Below, piece after piece: positions 6,630 to 11,466 of a stretch of DNA of 11,823 nt. The stretch's first letter is position 1. Every line of letters starts with the position of its first letter. The stretch spans positions 1-11,823 of the forward strand of contig JACOTQ010000031.1 of assembly GCA_016178255.1 (NCBI GenBank). Reading direction: 5' to 3'. This DNA is from Candidatus Colwelliibacteriota bacterium (GTDB lineage Bacteria; Patescibacteriota; Minisyncoccia; UBA6257; Colwellbacteraceae). A program made the translations under genes and the position numbers. The notes under the pieces were generated by a model. It was not told where the DNA came from, ran no database searches, and worked only from the letters and a program-made list of their open reading frames with translations.

Positions 6630-7014
6630 TATTGATAAAGAAGAAAAATCAGATAAGGAGCCTACCGAGATAGGAGACGAAGGAGAGGGACAACTTACGG
6701 TTGACGTCTACCAGACGCCGGATGAAATTGTTGTCGAATCAACCATCGCCGGAGTCGACAAAGATAATATTGATATTGATGTTACCACTGAATCCGTGAC
6801 CATCCGCGGAGAGCGAAGGAGAGAAGAAAGGATTGATGAGAGCGATTATTTCTATCAAGAATGTTTTTGGGGTAAATTCTCGCGTTCGATAATTCTGCCT
6901 CAAGAAATTGACCCGGATAAAGCGCATTCAAGCATAAAAAACGGGATTCTTACAATCCACCTTCCCAAGATACACCGCAATAAAAGCCGTAAAATTAAGA
7001 TAAAAGACGACTAA
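6619..7014 (+). CDS. Small heat-shock protein, Hsp20/alpha-crystallin family
   Basis: A 131-residue ATP-independent holdase chaperone that binds unfolding proteins. The short acidic N-terminal arm (residues 1-23) is followed by the alpha-crystallin beta-sandwich (about 24-116): LTVDVYQTPDEIVVES opens it, VTIRGERR is a typical central strand, and the family hallmark NGILTIHLPK (about 106-115) closes it. The C-terminal tail is basic with an IxI-like KIKIK. A phenylalanine-rich FWGKFSRSIILPQEID segment matches the conserved loop before the last strands. AAAGG lies just upstream of the ATG, and the gene overlaps prsW by 11 nt, making it the third gene of the valS-prsW-hsp20 cluster. It converges on the coiled-coil membrane-protein gene, with only 6 nt between the stops. 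Confidence 0.93.
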   Translation: MKLNIDKEEKSDKEPTEIGDEGEGQLTVDVYQTPDEIVVESTIAGVDKDNIDIDVTTESVTIRGERRREERIDESDYFYQECFWGKFSRSIILPQEIDPDKAHSSIKNGILTIHLPKIHRNKSRKIKIKDD

Positions 7015-7020
7015 TATTGG

Positions 7021-7515
7021 TTACTGGCCGACTTGTGAGGTTCCGTTACCGGAACCGTTGGTTTTATGTTTTAGAACTTCCGTTTCTTTTAAGAGAGCCT
7101 GTAATCCTGCTTCTATTTTTAGGAGTGTGGCCTGCGTCCTTTCTTCTTCGGTCCCGTCTTCGGCTTGTTCTTTCTGAATCACGTCAATGTCCTCGGAGAT
7201 TTCTTCGACATCTTCGGAGATTTCCTGAACATCCTCGCCCAACTCGCGGACCTCATCCTGGATGCCTTCAATATCCTCGCCCACTTCTTCAATTTGTTCC
7301 GCGTGGCGGTTCACGGTCATCTGAATAAAGATAGCGAGATATATAGCCTCCAGAGAAACAGCTGTTGTTAATATTAAAAGAATCTGGTCGGTCGTAAAAC
7401 CAACATAGCGCAATCCAAAAATAGCCACAAAAAGAATACTGTGGATTAAAATTGAAACCGGTTTGCCAATCCAGCGCGTAATCGCGAGAGAAATTTTCTC
7501 AAGAGAATTGTTCAT
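7021..7515 (-). CDS. Two-helix membrane protein with a long acidic coiled coil
   Basis: A 164-residue protein starting at ATG 7515, 9 nt after the end of tRNA-Leu; the frame continues upstream, but only through the tRNA gene. Two membrane helices (about 17-38 and 44-66) and the segment VSLEAIYLAIFIQMTVNRHAEQ (53-74 in two pieces) resemble the low-affinity iron permease / DUF1003 family. They are followed by a strikingly regular acidic coiled coil (about 75-117): seven-residue units such as RELGEDV, QEISEDV and EEISEDI, partly visible as a 21-nt near-repeat in the DNA at about 7188-7245. A second helix (122-150) and a Gly/Ser/Asn tail complete it. No Shine-Dalgarno is seen. The coiled coil suggests oligomerisation or a tether on the cytoplasmic side. 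An iron-transport role would be a guess from the family name only. Confidence 0.75.
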   Translation of the reverse strand: MNNSLEKISLAITRWIGKPVSILIHSILFVAIFGLRYVGFTTDQILLILTTAVSLEAIYLAIFIQMTVNRHAEQIEEVGEDIEGIQDEVRELGEDVQEISEDVEEISEDIDVIQKEQAEDGTEEERTQATLLKIEAGLQALLKETEVLKHKTNGSGNGTSQVGQ

Positions 7516-7524
7516 TTTATTTTG

Positions 7525-7607
7525 TGCCCGGGGTGGGATTCGAACCCACAAGTCCTTGCGGACACAACATTTTAAGTGTTGCGCGTATACCGTTCCGCCA
7601 CCCGGGC
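7525..7607 (-). tRNA. tRNA-Leu(UAA)
   Basis: An 83-nt class II tRNA. Acceptor GCCCGGG (7607-7601) pairs with CCCGGGC (7532-7526), with discriminator A at 7525. The anticodon stem CAACA/TGTTG encloses loop CTTAAAA, with anticodon TAA. A long variable arm GTCCGCAAGGAC and the T loop GTTCGAATC are clear. CCA is not encoded. It lies between tRNA-Cys and the coiled-coil protein on the same strand. Confidence 0.96.
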
Positions 7608-7688
7608 AATGAAATTATTTATACTTGCCTTGTCACGAGCCAATTGTAAGAAAACTAGTGATTATCTTCAAGTATTTTTTGTAACTTG
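7608..7688 (-). promoter_or_regulatory. AT-rich spacer between tRNA-Cys and tRNA-Leu
   Basis: This 81-nt spacer on the minus strand holds a weak inverted repeat TCAAGT/ACTTGA (7667-7688) directly after tRNA-Cys, and a TATAAA -10-like hexamer roughly 15 nt before tRNA-Leu. It could separate or process the two tRNAs, but no convincing -35 or terminator is seen. Confidence 0.25.
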
Positions 7689-7760
7689 AGGCCTGGGCGG
7701 GAATCGAACCCGCGGATAAGGGTTTTGCAGACCCTCGCCTTACCACTTGGCTACCAGGCC
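7689..7760 (-). tRNA. tRNA-Cys(GCA)
   Basis: The acceptor stem GGCCTGG (7760-7754) pairs with CCAGGCC (7696-7690). The anticodon stem AGGGT/ACCCT encloses loop CTGCAAA, with anticodon GCA. The T arm GCGGG/CCCGC carries loop TTCGATT. Discriminator U at 7689 is the identity base typical of tRNA-Cys. CCA is not encoded. It follows rbfA on the same strand after 41 nt of GC-rich sequence. Confidence 0.96.
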
Positions 7761-7801
7761 ACGCCTACTGACACGCGAGCCGCGCTGGCGCTTAAAGTAT
7801 T

Positions 7802-8134
7802 CTATTGGTCGAGAAGCAATCTTTCAATGTTAGCCGCTTTCCCCAAACCGAAGTCCCTTTCAAATTGAATTTTGGGCATCGGCCTTATGTTTAGTTTTTT
7901 ATTCAAGAGGTGTTGCAGGCGGCCCCGCGAAGCATCCAGAATTTTCATTACCTCGTTGTCCGAAGTATCCGGAATAACGCTTATGCCGACCTTCACATGT
8001 TCCATATCGCTCGAAACCGCGACGTCGCTTACGGTAACAAGGGCGCCAAGAGGAAAATCAATTTCTTTCAGTATTAATTTATTCAGTTCCTCCTGGATTA
8101 CGCTTTGCGCTCGTTGGGGTCTACGCGGATTCAT
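7802..8134 (-). CDS. rbfA: 30S ribosome-binding factor A
   Basis: RbfA binds the 30S subunit near the 5' end of 16S rRNA and helps its late maturation, especially in the cold. The 110-residue protein has the usual length and KH-like fold pattern: RAQSVIQEELNKLILKEI (8-25) as the first helix, LVTVSDVAVSSDMEHVKV (32-49) as the paired strands with the family's DxxxxV segment, the helix SRGRLQHLLNKKL (69-81) and the conserved RPMPKIQFERD (83-93) with its P-x-F/Y-x-x-D pattern. ATG 8134 overlaps the infB stop by 14 nt, and the infB-rbfA pairing is a widespread bacterial operon arrangement. A TGATATAAT element ends 8 nt before this ATG, inside infB. tRNA-Cys lies 41 nt downstream. Confidence 0.93.
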   Translation of the reverse strand: MNPRRPQRAQSVIQEELNKLILKEIDFPLGALVTVSDVAVSSDMEHVKVGISVIPDTSDNEVMKILDASRGRLQHLLNKKLNIRPMPKIQFERDFGLGKAANIERLLLDQ

Positions 8135-9572
8135 TAACTTTAATTATATCACCCGGCTTTATTCTTGCCTCGCTTTCAATGAGCATCCCGCATTCGACGC
8201 CAGCGCCCACTTCCCTAACATCTTTTTTGCCTTCTTGAACATTAACAATCTTTCCTTCGCCCAGCGGACTTGAGTTTCTCTCCACTTGTATCACGGAACC
8301 GACGCGAATCACACCGGTTAAAACTTTGCCTCCGACAATTTGTCTTTTGCCGCTATCGCCAAAGACTTTAAGAATCTCCAGTTCGCCAATTACGACCGGA
8401 CCTCGCTGGCCTTTGAGGTGAGCATCGGTTTCTTCCAATAATTTATATATAATGTCAGAGGTAAAAATTTTTATTTTATGAATCTTCGCCAAGTTTTCCG
8501 CCGCTTTATGGACTTTGACTCTGAAACCGAGAATGATGCCTCCGGACGAGATGGCCAGATTCACATCGCCGTCAGTTATGTCGCCCAGGGAAGAATCCTT
8601 AACATTCACAATGTTTTCCGAAAGCTCTTTAAGGACTTCGAGTGAACCGGAAGTGTCGGCTTTCAGAATTGCGCCGGGTTTGTTTTCTCCGTCTTTCTCG
8701 ATAACTCCGTTGGTTCCTTTTTGAATTAATTCTTTTTCGCTGTTCACCGCTTCGCCAACCGAAAATTCTTCGCCAGCTATAGGGAGAGATTCAAAGCCTA
8801 ATATTGATGCCGGGGACGACGGCTCAAGCGATTTCACTCTGGTGCCCAAAAAGTTTTCCAAAACCTTAACGCGGCCTTTGGCGCTCGTTGTATAAATATT
8901 GTCTCCCTCTTTAAGAACGCCTCCCTTTAGAATAATATGCGCGACCATGCCCCGGCGATTATCCTTCAGCGATTCAATAACGAAACCTTTGGCCTCGGCT
9001 TGAGGATCAAAAGTTAATTCCAAAACTTCGCCCATAAGCAATATCAGATTCAGCAAGTCTTCAATCCCCTCGCCGGTTTTGGAAGAAACTCCTTGCCAGC
9101 TTATGTTCCCACCGAGTCCCTCAAGGAAAACTCCCGCGGCCAAAAGTTCATTTTTGATTTTGTCCAGGTTGGCATTCGGCCTGTCCATCTTTGTGATAGC
9201 CACTACAAAGGGAGTCGCGGTATCGTTAAGAATTTTAATCGCCTCCGCGGTTTGCGGCTTAACCCCTTCATCACCCGCGATAACAAGTACCGCGAGGTCG
9301 GCAACAGCCGCGCCGCGGGACCTCATCTTGGAAAAAGCTTCGTGCCCTGGCGTATCTATGAAAGTAATTTTCTTGCCGTTGCCCGCTTCGCCGCGAGGCG
9401 AATGTTCTATTTCGTAAGCCCCCATTGACTGGGTAATGCCGCCGGCTTCTTTGGCAATAACATTAGTTTTTCTGATGTAATCCAAAAGAGAAGTTTTGCC
9501 GTGGTCAACATGACCTACAACAACAACAATGGGGGGACGAGGAGGTAAATTGTTAGCCTTTTCTTGTTTCAT
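8121..9572 (-). CDS. infB: Translation initiation factor IF-2, short form
   Basis: IF-2 is the GTPase that brings fMet-tRNA to the 30S subunit and promotes 50S joining. From ATG 9572 it has 483 residues and begins almost directly with the G domain, without the long N-terminal region seen in most bacteria (Escherichia coli IF-2 is about 890). Motifs: G1 GHVDHGKT (20-27), switch I GGITQ (44-48), G3 DTPGHE (73-78), G4 TKMD (127-130; usually NKxD, so Asn is replaced by Thr), and G5 SSK (163-165). Domain II, domain III and the C-terminal fMet-tRNA-binding barrel follow, ending ECGMLIESEARIKPGDII. GTG 9581 is an alternative start three codons earlier; neither has a strong Shine-Dalgarno. A TTTTGATAAAAT promoter-like element and a terminator lie upstream. 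Confidence 0.95.
   Translation of the reverse strand: MKQEKANNLPPRPPIVVVVGHVDHGKTSLLDYIRKTNVIAKEAGGITQSMGAYEIEHSPRGEAGNGKKITFIDTPGHEAFSKMRSRGAAVADLAVLVIAGDEGVKPQTAEAIKILNDTATPFVVAITKMDRPNANLDKIKNELLAAGVFLEGLGGNISWQGVSSKTGEGIEDLLNLILLMGEVLELTFDPQAEAKGFVIESLKDNRRGMVAHIILKGGVLKEGDNIYTTSAKGRVKVLENFLGTRVKSLEPSSPASILGFESLPIAGEEFSVGEAVNSEKELIQKGTNGVIEKDGENKPGAILKADTSGSLEVLKELSENIVNVKDSSLGDITDGDVNLAISSGGIILGFRVKVHKAAENLAKIHKIKIFTSDIIYKLLEETDAHLKGQRGPVVIGELEILKVFGDSGKRQIVGGKVLTGVIRVGSVIQVERNSSPLGEGKIVNVQEGKKDVREVGAGVECGMLIESEARIKPGDIIKVNESA
8143..8151 (-). promoter_or_regulatory. Extended -10 element before rbfA
   Basis: TGATATAAT on the minus strand (8151-8143) lies inside the end of infB and ends 8 nt before the rbfA ATG. 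Sequence and spacing match the element before hsp20. It also encodes Asp-Ile-Ile of IF-2, so it may be coincidental. Confidence 0.35.
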
Positions 9573-9613
9573 GACTCTCACAAGCTAACAGAAAGAATTA
9601 ATGAAAACAAGGT

Positions 9614-9630
9614 TTTTGATTTTATCAAAA
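9614..9630 (-). promoter_or_regulatory. Putative infB promoter with palindromic -10
   Basis: On the minus strand TTTTGATAAAAT (9630-9619) gives an extended -10 (TG-A-TAAAAT), about 46 nt before the infB ATG. The same bases form an exact inverted repeat TTTTGAT/ATCAAAA with a 3-nt centre (9614-9630). No clear -35 is seen. It lies just downstream of the minus-strand terminator, as expected for a fresh transcription start. Confidence 0.45.
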
Positions 9631-9640
9631 TATAAGAATC

Positions 9641-9666
9641 AAAAAACTCTCCTATCAGAAGGAGAG
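9641..9666 (-). terminator. Rho-independent terminator on the minus strand
   Basis: Read on the minus strand, CTCTCC (9666-9661), an 8-nt loop and GGAGAG (9652-9647) are followed by six T (9646-9641). This is a textbook terminator facing infB. On the plus strand no T-tract follows. A second hairpin, CTTGAG/CTCAAG (9668-9685), sits directly upstream of it. Confidence 0.6.
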
Positions 9667-9707
9667 ACTTGAGAATACGCTCAAGCTGTCTTAAACTCAA
9701 CTTGCGT

Positions 9708-9797
9708 GGAGGCGTGGCTGAGTGGCCGAAAGCAGCACACTGCTAATGTGCTAGGGAAGCAATTCCCTCAGAGGTTCGAATCCTCTCGCCTCCGCCA
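9708..9797 (+). tRNA. tRNA-Ser(GCU) with encoded CCA
   Basis: A class II tRNA: acceptor GGAGGCG (9708-9714) with CGCCTCC (9787-9793), anticodon stem GCACA/TGTGC enclosing loop CTGCTAA with anticodon GCT, a long variable arm (AGGGAAGCAATTCCCT), T arm GAGG TTCGAAT CCTC, discriminator G9794 (typical for serine) and CCA at 9795-9797. It is the only tRNA in the window with encoded CCA. It reads AGC/AGU, so its A37 is an expected t6A site for TsaD. Its 3' end is part of a 14-nt direct repeat recurring at 10454. Confidence 0.96.
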
Positions 9798-9805
9798 GTT
9801 AGGAA
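9792..9805 (+). repeat. Left copy of a 14-nt direct repeat at the tRNA-Ser 3' end
   Basis: CCGCCAGTTAGGAA covers the last two acceptor bases, the discriminator, the CCA and eight downstream bases of tRNA-Ser. An identical copy lies at 10454-10467. This placement resembles the attachment-site duplications left by integration at tRNA 3' ends. Confidence 0.5.
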
Positions 9806-9876
9806 ATGGCTCGAACATCTCGAACATGGCAAAGTCATCAATATGGAGGATTCCTTATAAAGGATAATCCCAAAAA

Positions 9877-9882
9877 TATAAT
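9877..9882 (+). promoter_or_regulatory. TATAAT element 7 nt before a membrane-protein ATG
   Basis: A perfect TATAAT at 9877-9882 precedes ATG 9890 by 7 nt and supports that start over ATG 9806. Upstream, GGATTCCTT (9848-9856) pairs with AAGG-AT-AATCC (9860-9870) to form a hairpin between tRNA-Ser and the gene. No convincing -35 is seen. Confidence 0.35.
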
Positions 9883-9889
9883 CAAAATA

Positions 9890-10402
9890 ATGACCACAAG
9901 GATAAAAGCGGATAAAACTAAAAGCATTATCGAGATAGAAGGTGAGGAAAAATTTGTTGAGCGAATTTACAATGATTTTGTGAAAGAGCCGCTAAAACAA
10001 GATTATACAGCGGAGCGTACGCGCATCTCAATAATCTTGTCATTATTGATTCCGTTTCTATTAGTACTCTCGTCTGATAACAATTTATTTTTACTCTTTT
10101 CTGACAGTAAAGTATTTATTGGTTTCGCTATAGGTTTTGTTGGTCTGCTCACGCGCAATACAATTTTTATGTCTGGTAGCATACCGGAAAAATCTGGGAA
10201 ACGTTTGTGGTTGGCATACCTTGCTTATTCTCTGTTTATAATTGCTTCGTCATTGCTGATTTATGGGGTCCTTAGTATTTATCCGAAAAGTATCGAGCCC
10301 CATTTATTCTACGCTTTCTTATTACCACTGAATTTTTACATTGGCTTGATGACTTATTCTGTAATTGAATTTTTTGACCGCATATCTAAATTATTTAAAT
10401 AA
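9890..10402 (+). CDS. Hypothetical four-helix membrane protein in an AT-rich segment
   Basis: From ATG 9890 the product has 170 residues. A soluble N-terminal part with two predicted strands and a helix (IIEIEGEEKFVERIYNDFV, about 13-31) is followed by four hydrophobic helices (about 47-60, 75-88, 105-127 and 136-155) and a short basic end. I do not recognise a family; strand-strand-helix openings with an EGxExFV pattern occur in several uncharacterised proteins. The frame is open from ATG 9806, only 9 nt after tRNA-Ser, but the added 28 residues look non-homologous and cover a hairpin and a tandem 9-mer (CTCGAACAT, 9810-9827), so the later start is preferred. Sampled stretches of the gene are only about 27-40% GC, clearly lower than nearby infB. 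It is the only gene between the two 14-nt direct repeats, which suggests acquisition. Confidence 0.65.
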   Translation: MTTRIKADKTKSIIEIEGEEKFVERIYNDFVKEPLKQDYTAERTRISIILSLLIPFLLVLSSDNNLFLLFSDSKVFIGFAIGFVGLLTRNTIFMSGSIPEKSGKRLWLAYLAYSLFIIASSLLIYGVLSIYPKSIEPHLFYAFLLPLNFYIGLMTYSVIEFFDRISKLFK

Positions 10403-10453
10403 GTACTTACCCCCGAGCCAAGCCAGTTCCGTTCGGATATTTTCAAACAGACA

Positions 10454-10467
10454 CCGCCAGTTAGGAA
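10454..10467 (+). repeat. Right copy of the 14-nt direct repeat
   Basis: CCGCCAGTTAGGAA is identical to 9792-9805 and in the same orientation, 662 nt away. The bases just before it (GTTCGGAT at about 10430-10437) recall a T-loop, but no proper tRNA remnant can be drawn. Confidence 0.5.
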
Positions 10468-10487
10468 TATCTTTTGTAGCTCGACTT

Positions 10488-10516
10488 TGATAAAATGTAA
10501 GAATCCCAAAGGGATT
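10488..10516 (+). promoter_or_regulatory. Extended -10 promoter and leader hairpin of the NUDIX gene
   Basis: TTTGATAAAAT (10486-10496) provides an extended -10, TG-A-TAAAAT, similar to the elements before infB and hsp20. The start expected near 10503 gives a leader of about 22 nt. That leader is almost wholly a hairpin: AATCCC (10502-10507), loop AAA, GGGATT (10511-10516), ending 8 nt before the ATG. Confidence 0.4.
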
Positions 10517-10524
10517 AGAACTTT

Positions 10525-10971
10525 ATGCTTTTTCGAGAAGCGCCAGCGGATTTCAAAAAAGAAATAGACGTGGTCGGATGTTATATCCAACATGCCGGAA
10601 AATTCGTTTTGCTTCATCGTCGCGCCCACAAGAGTAATGGTGACAAGCTTGGTTTACCTGCTGGCAAAGTTGATTCGGGAGAAACTATTCATCAGGCAAT
10701 GAGCAGAGAAATCAAAGAAGAAACGGGGCTTGATGTTTCTGAAAAGAATCTAGAGCACATCGGGTCTGTTTTTGTTCGCAACGAGGGGCACGACTTTGGT
10801 TATCATATGTTTGTGACTAACCTATCAACAAAACCGGAAATATTGATTAACCCCAAGGAACACCAAGCATACCTGTGGACGTCGCCTTCAGAAGCGTTAG
10901 AGATGGATTTGATCCATGATTTAGATGAGTGTATTAGAACTTACTACCGAGAGAGCTTCATAAATTTATGA
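10525..10971 (+). CDS. NUDIX hydrolase
   Basis: NUDIX enzymes cleave nucleoside diphosphates linked to another group, for example oxidised or surplus nucleotides and nucleotide sugars. The 148-residue protein has a complete NUDIX box: G47, then E53 after five residues, then seven residues and REIKEETGL (61-69), with E62, E65 and E66 as the metal ligands. Ahead of it, IDVVGCYIQHAGKFVLLHRR is a typical first strand pair, and GLPAGKVDSGE leads into the box. The C-terminal part (EHQAYLWTSPSEAL, 112-125) matches the common E-x-x-x-x-x-W-x-x-P-x-E-A-L segment. Substrate cannot be told from sequence. There is no Shine-Dalgarno; a hairpin fills the short leader. The stop overlaps the next gene in an ATGA arrangement, so the two are likely coexpressed. 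Confidence 0.93.
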   Translation: MLFREAPADFKKEIDVVGCYIQHAGKFVLLHRRAHKSNGDKLGLPAGKVDSGETIHQAMSREIKEETGLDVSEKNLEHIGSVFVRNEGHDFGYHMFVTNLSTKPEILINPKEHQAYLWTSPSEALEMDLIHDLDECIRTYYRESFINL

Positions 10972-11348
10972 ACACAAAACTTATCGAATGGGTCTTACGC
11001 ATCTCGGTTGCCGGTGAATTCATCGGTCATGGGGTTTTCGCCTTACAGGGCAAGAAGGATTGGATTGGCTGGTTTGCCCAATTTGGTGCTTCTGACGCAG
11101 GAATAGCAACGCAATTGCTTTTCATTGTTGGAGCTGTAGATGTCGCATTGGCAATTCTAATTCTCGTTAAGCCGGTTCGTCTCGCGCTTTTGTGGATGGT
11201 ATTTTGGGGATTTTGGACCGCGCTTCTGCGTCCAATAGTCGGAATGCCGGTTTGGGATTTCGTGGAACGCTGGGCTAACTGGGGGGCGCCGCTTGCGTTG
11301 CTCCTTCTTGTGGGTTGGCCGAAAACTTGGAAGGAGTGGTTTAAATAA
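10968..11348 (+). CDS. Small four-helix membrane protein, DoxX-like
   Basis: A 126-residue hydrophobic protein with about four membrane helices (about 7-25, 43-64, 68-90 and 103-118). The opening WVLRISVAGEFIGHGVFALQGKKDWIGWF is like the first helix and loop of DoxX-type proteins, including the helix-plus-HG pattern. DoxX relatives have been tied to quinone or sulfur redox chemistry in some organisms, but no function can be assigned here. Tryptophan is unusually abundant (W28, W31 and W35 in the first loop, and several near the C-terminus). The ATG overlaps the NUDIX stop by 4 nt. The C-terminus ends in WKEWFK, and no terminator with a T-tract follows. Confidence 0.65.
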   Translation: MNTKLIEWVLRISVAGEFIGHGVFALQGKKDWIGWFAQFGASDAGIATQLLFIVGAVDVALAILILVKPVRLALLWMVFWGFWTALLRPIVGMPVWDFVERWANWGAPLALLLLVGWPKTWKEWFK

Positions 11349-11370
11349 TTTATTGCTGGAGAGAGAAAGA

Positions 11371-11417
11371 GAGAGGTTTCTGACTCGGCAAATTCTTGCC
11401 CATTCCCGAAACCTTTG
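11371..11417 (+). promoter_or_regulatory. Two-tier hairpin in the leader of the rightmost gene
   Basis: AGGTTTC (11374-11380) pairs with GAAACCT (11408-11414), extendable by G-U and A-U pairs to 11371/11417. It encloses a second stem GGCAA/TTGCC (11387-11391 and 11396-11400) with an ATTC loop. There is no T-tract, so this looks like a structured leader rather than a terminator. The rest of 11349-11466 holds two GCTTCG copies (about 11422-11438) and the ribosome-binding site; no other gene is seen. Confidence 0.4.
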
Positions 11418-11466
11418 ATAGGCTTCGCTTGGCACGCTTCGGCCAACTAAGGAGAGGAGAAATGCC

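Noticed and set aside
7516..7551. Upstream start for the coiled-coil membrane protein
   Set aside because: The extra codons are tRNA-Leu sequence; ATG 7515 just after the tRNA is the sensible start.
9806..9889. Earlier ATG 9806 for the hypothetical membrane protein
   Set aside because: The added residues cover a hairpin and a tandem 9-mer, and a TATAAT sits just before ATG 9890.
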